DNA of 64,000 nucleotides from Parvibaculaceae bacterium (GTDB lineage Bacteria; Pseudomonadota; Alphaproteobacteria; Parvibaculales; Parvibaculaceae). Where the stretch lies: assembly GCA_029209985.1 (NCBI GenBank), contig JARGNZ010000015.1, positions 1 through 64,000 of the forward strand, given 5' to 3'. Positions 49,911 through 58,917 of the stretch are shown here, in pieces (position 1 is the first letter of the stretch; each line of letters starts with the position of its first letter). The notes beneath the pieces were generated by a model, which was not told the origin of the DNA, searched no databases, and was given only the letters and a program-made list of their open reading frames with translations. Both the position numbers and the translations under genes were made by a program.

Positions 49911-49928
49911 TGCATGTAATTACCTGCA
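49911..49928. promoter_or_regulatory. palindromic candidate operator between divergent EPS genes
   Basis: TGCAtGTAATTACcTGCA is an 18-bp palindrome with a single mismatched pair around the perfect core GTAATTAC. It lies about 90 bases from the export-lipoprotein start and about 115 bases from the co-polymerase start, in the middle of their shared intergenic region. A dimeric repressor or activator bound here could control both transcripts. I did not find a second copy at the other genes of the locus. Confidence 0.4.
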
Positions 49929-50042
49929 AAACGGCCAACATTAAGAAATTCGTTACCTAAACGACATTTACTAAGCTTGTCTCAGATTCTGTTTTGAGCA
50001 CCTCATGAGGGCGACCTCGCGTTAAGGACAGCAGTTAAGTAA

Positions 50043-52223
50043 ATGGCAGAACGCAATACATCAGCACTCGCACCAAATCAGGTTATCTTCGGAGACCGGC
50101 GTCGCCGCACCTCTGAGGCTGATGGCGCGGGCGACATCAACCCATGGGAGTTGATGCGAGGCATTTGGGCACGCAAAGAGATTGTTCTGATGACGTTTCT
50201 TGCGGTCTTCGCTCTAGGCATTTTTTGGTTGAGCACTCTTGTACCAACCTACACTGTCGAAACTTTACTCTTGATCGAACCGCGCATCGGAGAGATTTCA
50301 CGCTTTGACGAAACAAATAATTTGAGCACACCAGACAAAGGTTTTGTCGAAAGTGAAATTCAAATCATTTCTTCATATGAGCAGTTGAACAAACTTGCCG
50401 AAAAGCTGTCGCTCAGTACATATCCAGAATTTGCACAACAGAAAAAAACCAAAGACAAAACGGGCGTGTCGAAAGTTTCAACAGTCCCAAGCACACCAAC
50501 AAAGCTTGTTGAAAAACTGCGCGAAAATCTCAATATCATGCGCCGTGGAGAATCTCGGGTTATCTCCATTCAGTACACGTCTAAGGACCCAGTTCTCGCA
50601 ACAAAAATTGCCAATGAGCTGGCCACCCTCTACATTCAACAACAAATCTCAGAGCGCATGACCGTGCACCGGCAAGCGATCGATTGGTTGTCTTCACAAA
50701 TTGAAAGCCTGCGCAAAAGAACCACAACGTCTGAAACCGCTGTTGAAAGTTTTAGAACGAAATCTGGTTTGTTTGAAGCCAATGGCGCAACATTGCCTCA
50801 ACGCGAGCTCTCAGAAGTCAGCACACAACTGGTCTTGGCAGAAGCTGCACAATCTGAAGCAACAGCGCGCTTAGAATTGGCAGAGGACCTAATCGCCTCC
50901 CCAGAAGGCCGTGACAGCGCCGCCGAAGTTTTGCAGTCCTCCCTCATCCAAACCTTGCGGGCGCGGGAAGTTGAAATCAAAGCACAAATCAGCGAGATGT
51001 CGACAAACCTCTTGCCGCAACATCCGCGCATGGTGACAGCTCAAGCCAATTTGAGAGATTTGCAGTCAGAGATTGAATCCGAGATTACCAAAATTCTGCA
51101 AGCCTTGGAAAATGAATCCCAAGTGGCAGCTGCACGGGTGGCCTCCCTGCACCGCAATGTCAATCGCCTCAAAAGAAAACTGGGCCTGATGAACAAAGAG
51201 GAAGTGACCTTACGCGCATACGAACGCGAGGCCGCAGCCAACAGAACATTGCTCGAAAGCTTTCTCACCCGTTACGAGGAGGCACTTGCGCGTATGCAAG
51301 CCGATACACAAGCGGCGAATGCGCGTATTCTATCCAAAGCTCACACGCCGCTTAATCCCTCTTTTCCACGCAAAACACCAATGCTCATTCTCACAATCTT
51401 AGGGGCCGTATCATTGTCCCTTATGGTGGCCTTTGTGATGGAAGTATTCTCGTCTGGTTTTCGCACAGCCGATCAAGTGGAGCGCATTACGGGGATGCCC
51501 TTCCTAGGTCTTTTGCCTAAGGCGCGCGGCAATAACCCTGCAACGGCCGCTGCCGAAGTTCTCCATGCACCAAATGGTTTAATGGCAGAAAGCTTGCGCG
51601 GCCTTCTCGGTCACATCTTGTTAGCCCAAGTTGATGGTCGCCCTGCAAAAAGCCTGTTGGTAGCATCATCCGTACCCGGAGAAGGAAAATCTCCTGTAGC
51701 CATGGGCCTTGCCCGTATTATGGCCATGGGTGGTTATCAGGTTCTCGTCATCGATGCAGATATGCGGCGTCCCGTTCAAAGCTATATCGCCGGGATTGGC
51801 AACGGCCCCGGTTTGGCTGAGCTTTTGTCTGGCCGCGCTGAATTTATGCAAACAATTCGTCAAGATACTGCCTCCACCGTGCACGTTCTCCAGACAGGTG
51901 GAGAACTTGGAAACTCCACAGCCGCTCTTGGTTCCGAGCGCATGGCATGGATTATGGACACCCTTGGAAAACGATATGACTTCATCATTGTAGATTCACC
52001 CGCCATGAGCACAGCCGCTGATGGACAAGTCTTGGCGCGTATCTGCGACCTCACCTTGTTGGCTGTCCGTTGGGGTGTTACGGATCGGAAAGTAGTGCAG
52101 CGGGTTCTCAAAACCCTCTCAAGCGGCTCAGGTCGCCGCGCAGGCATCATGCTCACCGGCGTGGACATGAAGCGGTATCGCAAACGCGGCGCACAAACCG
52201 TTTTGGATCCAAACCTGCGTTAA
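50043..52223 (+). CDS. polysaccharide co-polymerase/tyrosine-kinase fusion (Wzc/GumC-like)
   Basis: A 726-residue inner-membrane protein that sets chain length and works with the export lipoprotein. It has a Wzz-type N-terminus with a membrane helix at about 46-67, long periplasmic coiled coils (about 190-420, GNVR-type), a second helix near 440-462, and a C-terminal ATPase. The ATPase shows Walker A VPGEGKS at about 542-548, Walker A' VLVIDADMRRP near 568-578 and Walker B DFIIVDSPA. The C-terminal tail carries only one Tyr (MKRYRKRG), not the usual tyrosine cluster of BY-kinases, so kinase self-control may be lost or different. Confidence 0.9.
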   Translation: MAERNTSALAPNQVIFGDRRRRTSEADGAGDINPWELMRGIWARKEIVLMTFLAVFALGIFWLSTLVPTYTVETLLLIEPRIGEISRFDETNNLSTPDKGFVESEIQIISSYEQLNKLAEKLSLSTYPEFAQQKKTKDKTGVSKVSTVPSTPTKLVEKLRENLNIMRRGESRVISIQYTSKDPVLATKIANELATLYIQQQISERMTVHRQAIDWLSSQIESLRKRTTTSETAVESFRTKSGLFEANGATLPQRELSEVSTQLVLAEAAQSEATARLELAEDLIASPEGRDSAAEVLQSSLIQTLRAREVEIKAQISEMSTNLLPQHPRMVTAQANLRDLQSEIESEITKILQALENESQVAAARVASLHRNVNRLKRKLGLMNKEEVTLRAYEREAAANRTLLESFLTRYEEALARMQADTQAANARILSKAHTPLNPSFPRKTPMLILTILGAVSLSLMVAFVMEVFSSGFRTADQVERITGMPFLGLLPKARGNNPATAAAEVLHAPNGLMAESLRGLLGHILLAQVDGRPAKSLLVASSVPGEGKSPVAMGLARIMAMGGYQVLVIDADMRRPVQSYIAGIGNGPGLAELLSGRAEFMQTIRQDTASTVHVLQTGGELGNSTAALGSERMAWIMDTLGKRYDFIIVDSPAMSTAADGQVLARICDLTLLAVRWGVTDRKVVQRVLKTLSSGSGRRAGIMLTGVDMKRYRKRGAQTVLDPNLR

Positions 52224-52281
52224 ACCAACAGGTCCGAGACCATTCATGCATGCACGTCATATGAATCACTGATCAACGCGG

Positions 52282-53658
52282 TCAGGATAGTTTTGGCCAA
52301 TTAAGAAAGACAAAACTTGTCATGCCAAGGCGCCGTTTCAGCATAATCACCAACAACGACGTTCCCACCACATACGACAAAGCCGTCGCCATGGCCGCCC
52401 CCTGCATACCGTAGTCTGGGATCAACAACGCGTTGAAGCACAAGTTCACAATCCCCGCAGTCCCTAAAGCCATCAGCGATGCATTCTGATTGCCAGTCAT
52501 ATTCAATAAATACTCAATAGGCCCAACCGTGTTGCGCACCAACAAGCCACCAACAAGAATAATCATGGCCACATAGCCAACTTCGAAGCCTTCCCCAAAC
52601 CAACTCAAAACCCACGGGCCAAAAGCCAACAAAAACAGGAATGCCCCAAGTGTTGGCCAAAACATGAGATGCGCAATGCCTTTCATAAACGCATTCAGCT
52701 CATCAAGAGCACCCAATGCATGAAGACGGGAAAAGCGCGGCGCGGCAATCGACACCGCAGCAAATTGAATAAAGCACACGAGATTATGAATACGCGTTGC
52801 GGAGAAATAAACGCCCACAACATCGGGGTCCTTAAAGTACCCCAGCATAATCATATCCATATTGGCTAAGATCAATTCAAATGTGCAGATCAAAATAAGC
52901 GGCGCTGAATAAATCACCCATGCCCGTGTTTGGTATGCAGGCTCAGCCGCCACAACTGTTTTTTTAATTTTGTGCGACAACAAAACCCGTTGCACCGTCA
53001 TGGAAACAGCAATCGCGGCAATCGCCGCCCAAATAGCCATGACCGCATTCGCCGACCCATAAAGAAAATAACCAGCGCCTGTAAAGAGCACCACCATGAG
53101 GGGGCGGAAAATATAGTTGGGCACATAGGCAAAGTTCATCCAACCAAAGCCGCGCGCCACTCCTTCTTGCACATCAGCTACAGAAAATAACGGGACAAAA
53201 ATCATCCCTGTGAGCAGCGGTAAAACGTAATACGCTTCTATTTGATCTGATAGCAGCCAAATCACGAGGGCGCCCATCAAGGCCGAAGCAATACTGGAAA
53301 CAATAGGTAAGAACGTGACCACACGCATGACGCCGTGAAGGTGTGGCCAATCTTCTTTGCCTAGATATTCAGCGACAAATTTTACAGCCCCGTCATTCAG
53401 GCCCATGGGCGCGACAAGCGCCAACATATAGATCCACACCCAAACATAAGCGTAAATGCCATATTCAAAAAGACCCAACCAGCGCGCTAGAAAGATTTGC
53501 ACAAGCAGTGTGCCAAGCCCGCCCGTCAGGCGAATGGCCATCACTAAGCCAGCCCCCTTTAAGGTAGAAAGAAGGTCTGCGGCTTCCAAACGCGCCACCA
53601 CCCGCTCAAACTTAGAACGCAAGGTCGTCTTCTCTGTGGGTATCTCGGGGGCAGACAT
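52282..53658 (-). CDS. polysaccharide flippase (MATE/Wzx-like)
   Basis: A membrane protein of about 458 residues with roughly fourteen hydrophobic segments, of the MOP/polysaccharide-transport family. LVMAIRLTGGLGTLLVQIFLARWLG and NDGAVKFVAEYLG are typical of Wzx-like flippases, which turn lipid-linked repeat units over the inner membrane. I use the ATG at 53658; a GTG 33 bases upstream is possible. The cytoplasmic N-terminus is about 35 residues. It lies between the co-polymerase and acyltransferase genes of the EPS locus. Confidence 0.87.
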   Translation of the reverse strand: MSAPEIPTEKTTLRSKFERVVARLEAADLLSTLKGAGLVMAIRLTGGLGTLLVQIFLARWLGLFEYGIYAYVWVWIYMLALVAPMGLNDGAVKFVAEYLGKEDWPHLHGVMRVVTFLPIVSSIASALMGALVIWLLSDQIEAYYVLPLLTGMIFVPLFSVADVQEGVARGFGWMNFAYVPNYIFRPLMVVLFTGAGYFLYGSANAVMAIWAAIAAIAVSMTVQRVLLSHKIKKTVVAAEPAYQTRAWVIYSAPLILICTFELILANMDMIMLGYFKDPDVVGVYFSATRIHNLVCFIQFAAVSIAAPRFSRLHALGALDELNAFMKGIAHLMFWPTLGAFLFLLAFGPWVLSWFGEGFEVGYVAMIILVGGLLVRNTVGPIEYLLNMTGNQNASLMALGTAGIVNLCFNALLIPDYGMQGAAMATALSYVVGTSLLVIMLKRRLGMTSFVFLNWPKLS

Positions 53659-53707
53659 GCCTACACTTAAACTCCTTGGGCGCTTTGACACGCAATGCTA
53701 AACCGCA

Positions 53708-54994
53708 TTAAGGCAGCTTAGCGCGCACAGCAGCAACCTTTGCCCGTGCTTTGCGATACATTTCCCACAATGCAGGTGTCTGCTTGATAAACCGTTTCAT
53801 TTTGCGCTGAACCAGGTGCGGAGCAACAAAAATCAGGCCCAATAAGCTATTTGCCGACAAGTGATCGTAAAGATCAATGCTGCTATCGGCCCATGAAAGC
53901 TTATACCGCTCATCGCCGATGGTAAAATCAAACACATCAATGTTGTTTTCCGCAGCCCATTTAATGATTTTATTAAGCTGAAATGTGCCCGGCGCAAAGC
54001 GTGAGAGTTCATTTTGAACGTAAGACGCCATCACATAGTAGTAGCGACCTTTGAAGACGATGCCCCAATTTGTCGCTTGGCATTCATCATTGACCCGCAA
54101 CTCAGTCACTTGCGTAATGTGGCGCGTATCATCTTGGGTCGCCAGAGCGCGGTAAAAATCTCCATTGCCATTCTGCTCAAAAATATTGGCAACACCCATA
54201 GCCGCAAAGCTTTTTGTCTTCATATCAATCAAGCGATTGATACAGGCTTTGATCTCATCCACGTCTTCATGCACAAGAAAATCAATCGGCCCAGCTTCCG
54301 TCAACTTGCGTTCTCTTTTGCGCTCACGTGCACGCCCGCTTTTGCTCTTCTTGTCTGCGTATAGCTCATCAAAGTCAGGAACCAAGGAGACGCTATGGGC
54401 ACCACTTGCATTCACTGAATGGCTCAGCTCCAACATCGGGTTGCGCTGTCCACTCACCAACTCTGGCTGCTTTGAAAGATCGGACACATCAAAGGAAGGC
54501 AAAGTCCGTAAAATCTCACGCCACAAGGCTTTGAACTCACCAGCGGCAATGTGCTTGCGAAAAGCTTTAGAGAGCAACGGCGCATTATAGTCGGCCAAAG
54601 GAGTGCCCAACCAAGCAAGGCGGTGCACCATAGAACTGCGCACAATCGCCAGCGGCAGCATGAACAAAACCTCACCGGCACCAGAACGGCCAATAACAAT
54701 CGCAGGCTCATATTTGAGTTGTTCACCAATGCATGTCAGCCATGTAGAAAGCCACTCATAGGATTGAAACACATAGCAATCCCCTTCGGTCTGCAATTTT
54801 AACCAAATATCTTTGATTTCAGACAAGTCATGATGAAGCGATAACTGCACTGGCGAACGGTCCTGCGTGGTTTTCCCAGGCAACCCAACCGGTGAAAGAC
54901 GGCGTGCCTGACCTTTATGATCGCTCATCCCCGTCGTATCGCGAAGATAAATATCAGACGTTGCTTTTGAAATGCCTTTTTCAACAAGTGCCAT
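53708..54994 (-). CDS. BioF2/FemAB-type acyltransferase (CelD-like) of the EPS locus
   Basis: A 428-residue protein. I use the ATG at 54994, with GGAG six bases upstream; a start 33 bases earlier is possible. Two GNAT folds in FemAB arrangement are suggested. The C-terminal one (about 225-400) includes MASYVQNELSRFAPGTFQLN and DVFDFTIGDERYKLSW, as in Acetyltransf_6 proteins found in cellulose and capsule loci. It probably adds an acyl or aminoacyl group to the polysaccharide. It is divergent from the deacetylase gene, with 163 bases between. Confidence 0.8.
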   Translation of the reverse strand: MALVEKGISKATSDIYLRDTTGMSDHKGQARRLSPVGLPGKTTQDRSPVQLSLHHDLSEIKDIWLKLQTEGDCYVFQSYEWLSTWLTCIGEQLKYEPAIVIGRSGAGEVLFMLPLAIVRSSMVHRLAWLGTPLADYNAPLLSKAFRKHIAAGEFKALWREILRTLPSFDVSDLSKQPELVSGQRNPMLELSHSVNASGAHSVSLVPDFDELYADKKSKSGRARERKRERKLTEAGPIDFLVHEDVDEIKACINRLIDMKTKSFAAMGVANIFEQNGNGDFYRALATQDDTRHITQVTELRVNDECQATNWGIVFKGRYYYVMASYVQNELSRFAPGTFQLNKIIKWAAENNIDVFDFTIGDERYKLSWADSSIDLYDHLSANSLLGLIFVAPHLVQRKMKRFIKQTPALWEMYRKARAKVAAVRAKLP

Positions 54995-55156
54995 TTTGAG
55001 CTCCAAAACTGTTCCAATTTGAAACATTTTTCTGTGTGAATGCTACTGTCCTCAATTATTTCTCAATAAAGAACAGTCATTCTTGTTTTAGGAGAAGCGT
55101 TGCAAGCCGCGTGCTAGTTAGCGCTTTAAGGGCACCCAGACTAAACGAGCATTAAG

Positions 55157-56206
55157 ATGAATCAGACGGCTTTATTGAAAAAAGTCATGGCAATGATGCA
55201 CATGACAAGACTGCATCACCTCGCGCCAGAATCCGTGCAAGGTGTCGGCGTCATTTTCATGCTGCACCGCGTGCGCAAAGAGCCTGTACCAGAGTTTTCG
55301 CCCAATCGAATTCTTGAGATCACCCCTGAGTTTTTAACAGATGTAATCGATCTCGCAAAATCACTCGATTACGATATCGTCACCCTCGATGAAGCAATCC
55401 ATCGTCTGCAACATCGTAAATTCAAACGCCGGTTTGCCACTTTCACACTTGATGATGGTTATGAGGACAACGTCACCCAAGCCTTACCCGTTTTTGAACG
55501 CAACGATGTGCCCTTTACTGTTTACCTAAACTCCGGCATGCCAGACGGCACCGCAGAGTTATGGTGGTTAGGTTTAGAACAAACCATCCAACGCGCAGAA
55601 CACCTTACCTGCACACTGGAAGGCATTCAGTACGACTTACCGTGCACAACAGCTCAAGAAAAAGATGCCGCCTTTTCGACCCTCTATTGGCCAGTACGGC
55701 GTTTACCTGAAACCGAAATACGAGATTTCGTCCGCGAGTTAGCGGCCCGTCACGACATTGAATTGTTGAGCATCACCCGTGAAGCATCCATGAGTTGGGA
55801 CCAAGCCCGTGTTCTCCATGCACATCCGCTTGCCACTGTAGGCTCCCATACGGTCGATCACTTTGCCATGCGCAATCTTGACGAACTAACCGCCCGTCGT
55901 GAGGTGCTCCAATGCAACCGCCGGATTCAAGAAGAGCTGGGTTTTATGCCAGAGCACTTTGCCTATCCCTATGGGGATGCAAGCTCGGCTGGAAAGCGAG
56001 ATTTCAAAATAATCCAAGATTTGGGGTTCAAAAGCGCTGTCACAACCCGCAAAGGCTTGTTGATGCCCAAACACGGCAAAGCATATACATCCCTGCCGCG
56101 CCTCTCACTCAATGGGGATTATCAGGACCTCAGGTTTATTGAAGTTTTACTCAGCGGACTGCCCTTCGCGATGGCACAAGCAATCCCAAAATTTGGCACA
56201 GGCTGA
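55157..56206 (+). CDS. polysaccharide deacetylase (NodB homology)
   Basis: A 349-residue carbohydrate esterase 4 protein. The metal/catalytic block FATFTLDDGYEDN is at about 94-106 (catalytic Asp and metal Asp) and the second block VGSHTVDHFAM at about 230-240 (two metal His). FAYPYGDASSAGKRD follows near 272-286. There is no clear signal peptide, so it may act on the lipid-linked unit in the cytoplasm or be exported without a classical signal. It removes N- or O-acetyl groups and so works opposite to the divergent acyltransferase. Confidence 0.87.
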   Translation: MNQTALLKKVMAMMHMTRLHHLAPESVQGVGVIFMLHRVRKEPVPEFSPNRILEITPEFLTDVIDLAKSLDYDIVTLDEAIHRLQHRKFKRRFATFTLDDGYEDNVTQALPVFERNDVPFTVYLNSGMPDGTAELWWLGLEQTIQRAEHLTCTLEGIQYDLPCTTAQEKDAAFSTLYWPVRRLPETEIRDFVRELAARHDIELLSITREASMSWDQARVLHAHPLATVGSHTVDHFAMRNLDELTARREVLQCNRRIQEELGFMPEHFAYPYGDASSAGKRDFKIIQDLGFKSAVTTRKGLLMPKHGKAYTSLPRLSLNGDYQDLRFIEVLLSGLPFAMAQAIPKFGTG

Positions 56207-56242
56207 GCGCATCATCCCGTGATGGCACCGCCTGTCACATGC

Positions 56243-56485
56243 TTAGCTGCCAGAGGTCTTGCGGGCGCGCCACCAGCGCAGCACCCGCACCTCAAGCTGT
56301 CGGCGCATACGCCGCACAAAGGGCAAGTCAATCGACAAGACCAGCATTCCGAGTGGAATCATCCAAAACCCTAAAACCGGTAAAAATCCGAGTATTCCCC
56401 CAATCACAAGCAAAATACCCAACATCACTCGAATCAAAGGCGAACCTGGCAAAGGAATCTTTCGTCCAGAAAACTTTAAGTGCAC
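56243..56485 (-). CDS. small conserved membrane protein (tandem helix hairpin)
   Basis: An 80-residue protein with one helical hairpin in the membrane: VMLGILLVIGGILGFLPVLG (about 20-39) and WMIPLGMLVLSIDLPFVR (about 41-58). A very basic C-terminus (RRMRRQLEVRVLRWWRARK) follows. The GFLPVLGFWMIPLGMLVLS run is of a kind I recall as conserved in alphaproteobacterial hypothetical proteins. Its function is not known. It stands alone between the deacetylase and tRNA-Asn. Confidence 0.75.
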   Translation of the reverse strand: MHLKFSGRKIPLPGSPLIRVMLGILLVIGGILGFLPVLGFWMIPLGMLVLSIDLPFVRRMRRQLEVRVLRWWRARKTSGS

Positions 56486-56682
56486 TCATTCGTCCATTTC
56501 AAAACAGGTAAAATGGGTCAAAACCCACATAATATGCGATCCGCCATGAGCAAAAAGCCTTGCTCTGACGCAGTTTTAGGAAATAAGCACACAAAATGGC
56601 AAAAACAAGTCATTTTGGCTAGCATCTCTCAAAAGAACTTGCTATATCCGCGTTCATCAACGGATACCAACCGCTGATTTGA

Positions 56683-56758
56683 TCCCCAGTAGCTCAGTTG
56701 GTAGAGCAAGCGACTGTTAATCGCTTTGTCGCTGGTTCGAGTCCGGCCTGGGGAGCCA
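56683..56758 (+). tRNA. tRNA-Asn (anticodon GTT)
   Basis: A 76-nt cloverleaf with acceptor stem TCCCCAG/CTGGGGA, D arm AGCTCAGTTGGTAGAGC, anticodon stem GCGAC/GTCGC-type with loop CTGTTAA (GTT), T arm GGTTCGAGTCC and an encoded CCA. A strong terminator follows five bases later. Confidence 0.97.
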
Positions 56759-56763
56759 ATTCT

Positions 56764-56795
56764 AAAGGCCAGTTCTTCACGGAACTGGCCTTTTT
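56764..56795. terminator. terminator after tRNA-Asn, also facing the spike-fibre gene
   Basis: AAAGGCCAGTTC (56764-56775) pairs perfectly with GAACTGGCCTTT (56782-56793) around six bases and is followed by TT on the plus strand, giving TTTTT in all. It ends the tRNA-Asn transcript. On the opposite strand it lies about 22 bases after the stop of the convergent spike-fibre gene and could serve both. Confidence 0.85.
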
Positions 56796-56817
56796 CATTG
56801 CCTCCATTCCTAGCCGC

Positions 56818-58917
56818 TCAATGCACTTTGAGAGACTGAATGGTTTTGACCCCCGCCATTGCGGCAAGGCTCAACCGATCAATACCGTTGGGATAATCGA
56901 GCGCCCCCGGCGATAGGTCCGCTAAATAAACTTCATTCAAAAACACAGAAAAATAGGTCCCGCCGTCCGTCCCCGTTACCTCAAGTCGGAAGGTCGCTTC
57001 AATGTCATCAGGCCAATTGGTAGCCGATGCAGCTTCATACAAAGTAGCCCCCTCTTTTCGGATGCATAAGCTCACCGCCCCACCACTCGTTCTGCGGAGC
57101 TCAACACAATTATTGCCGTTTCCGTCCACCAGCAGGACCGCATGTTGTCCAGCCGTCCTGCCAAAAGCAGCCCGCTGCTCAACAACAACGCCGGGTTTAA
57201 GCTCCCGCAGGCTTGCACGATGAATATCAAAATATGCGCCGGAAGCATCGCAAAACCCAGCCGCGCCAAAATATAATGTTGGGGCGCTCGCCACAAAAAA
57301 AGCCTCCAGCACCACTCCAGCATCCGGCGTGTCATAAGACACATTCAACAGATAAGGCCCGTCGTGCACCCCCTCTGTTTCTCCCACACGCACAGAAAAT
57401 GTATTCGTTCCAACAGACATGTTCCCCGTATCGCCAGAAAATTCAGCCGCATAAACTTTCCCCGCACACACAGCCACCGGCACCGACGCACTTGGGTTTT
57501 CCCACCCCGTCAACGCCACCTGAAGGTGCCCATCCACAACGCTTAAAGCACTGCTGCCATTGCCGACCCATCCATCTGTCGTCACAAATCCCTCGGCACC
57601 CTGAAAGACAAATTCTTTAGGATGCAAATCCCCCTGATGGTCATACTCATCCCATGGCACGACCTGCCGCAACCCTGCAGCAACAGCGATCACACCTTCT
57701 CCCACAACAGATGAAAATGGACCAACCCCGAGCACCGGCACTGCGACGGCAAAGGCAGGTGTAAACTCAAATGTAATTGTGTAGATGTCCCCGTCCAATC
57801 GTTGCTCCAGAATGTCAACGACACAGCCTGTTTGTTCGGTAACCGTTAAGCTGCCCGCAAGACCGCTCAAATGAGCGCTAACAAGTGTCGTCTCCGTATC
57901 ATTCAAAACAAGCAAAGCCTTACCAGATGTACCGACCTTATAAGTGACGTCACCTTTATAAGTCACTCCCTCGCTCCAAGCACGGGCCGAGGTTATGGCC
58001 CGATGTTCAACCCCGCCGCCACTCTCAACATGCACGACCCCATCGAGCCCTGCTGTTACCGTAGCCCCAAATGCTGACCATTCATCAGGATGTGCCCCAT
58101 AATACAGCAGGTTTTCACCCACCCCTTTTTCAAGCACAGGGCAATCAGCCAACCGCGTGCCCTCTGCATGAGGGGATAAGCTTGCCTGATTGGTGACATC
58201 CATCCAAAGAACATAAATAAATTCGCCCCCCTCAAGTACAGGCTGCGTAACCCCGGCAGCATTCGTAAGGGCCAGCCCTGCGTTTTGGGCACCTCCTGGA
58301 CTATCGTCCACAGCCCAAATCAGATACCACCCATCAGCAAGCGGCATCGCGCCCGTTTCAACAACAGATTCTGGAACGTGCACAAAAGCAGCGCTATCAA
58401 AATCAAACACCGAATAAGGCGTTGATCCCAAAGTAAGCGACCGTAAACCCACGTATGGATAATTTCCCTTTTTCACAACCGCCGATACGGTGTGCAGCCC
58501 CGCTATGACCGTCAGGCTTTGTCGAACAAAAACGTAACCGGACGTGGATAGCACCTCAACCTTGGTCACCTGATCTAAATTGGCGGGGTTACTCAAAGCA
58601 ACCAAACTACCCGAAACATTCGCCCCATAAGCCCACGCTGCATGGCAGAGGTTGGAAGGGTTAGAGAATAAGTTTGTCACCTCCCCACTCACCTGCACCC
58701 CATTCCCGTCTAGCATCACAAGCTCACCAGCCGCATATTCACGGTAACGTCCATCATCGTGAAGCCCCCACCCGCACGACGCTCTTTCTTCCGTCAACCG
58801 TGCAAGCGCATCACTTGGATGAAATTGATTGAGGTTAAAATTAAAGACAGCGCGCCACCCCGACCACCACGCAGAAAACCGATTGGCCAGACCAACCCCA
58901 AAAGAAAAGCCGTGCAT
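56818..58917 (-). CDS. phage/GTA head-spike fibre-like protein
   Basis: A 699-residue beta-rich structural protein, presumably on the surface of a virus-like particle. It shows the pattern of head-spike fibres: an N-terminal anchoring part (about 1-70), a repeat unit with VTNLFSNPSNLCHAAW, VKKGNYPYVGLRSLTLG and LADGWYLIWAVDDS (about 80-210), further jelly-roll-like modules, and a lectin-like C-terminal domain (AAFGRTAGQHAVLLVDGNG, FRLEVTGTDGGTYFSVFLNE). It lies just after the spike-base gene with a TGATG junction, as GhsA/GhsB of the Rhodobacter gene transfer agent. No other phage gene is near. A prophage tail fibre is the alternative. Confidence 0.7.
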   Translation of the reverse strand: MHGFSFGVGLANRFSAWWSGWRAVFNFNLNQFHPSDALARLTEERASCGWGLHDDGRYREYAAGELVMLDGNGVQVSGEVTNLFSNPSNLCHAAWAYGANVSGSLVALSNPANLDQVTKVEVLSTSGYVFVRQSLTVIAGLHTVSAVVKKGNYPYVGLRSLTLGSTPYSVFDFDSAAFVHVPESVVETGAMPLADGWYLIWAVDDSPGGAQNAGLALTNAAGVTQPVLEGGEFIYVLWMDVTNQASLSPHAEGTRLADCPVLEKGVGENLLYYGAHPDEWSAFGATVTAGLDGVVHVESGGGVEHRAITSARAWSEGVTYKGDVTYKVGTSGKALLVLNDTETTLVSAHLSGLAGSLTVTEQTGCVVDILEQRLDGDIYTITFEFTPAFAVAVPVLGVGPFSSVVGEGVIAVAAGLRQVVPWDEYDHQGDLHPKEFVFQGAEGFVTTDGWVGNGSSALSVVDGHLQVALTGWENPSASVPVAVCAGKVYAAEFSGDTGNMSVGTNTFSVRVGETEGVHDGPYLLNVSYDTPDAGVVLEAFFVASAPTLYFGAAGFCDASGAYFDIHRASLRELKPGVVVEQRAAFGRTAGQHAVLLVDGNGNNCVELRRTSGGAVSLCIRKEGATLYEAASATNWPDDIEATFRLEVTGTDGGTYFSVFLNEVYLADLSPGALDYPNGIDRLSLAAMAGVKTIQSLKVH

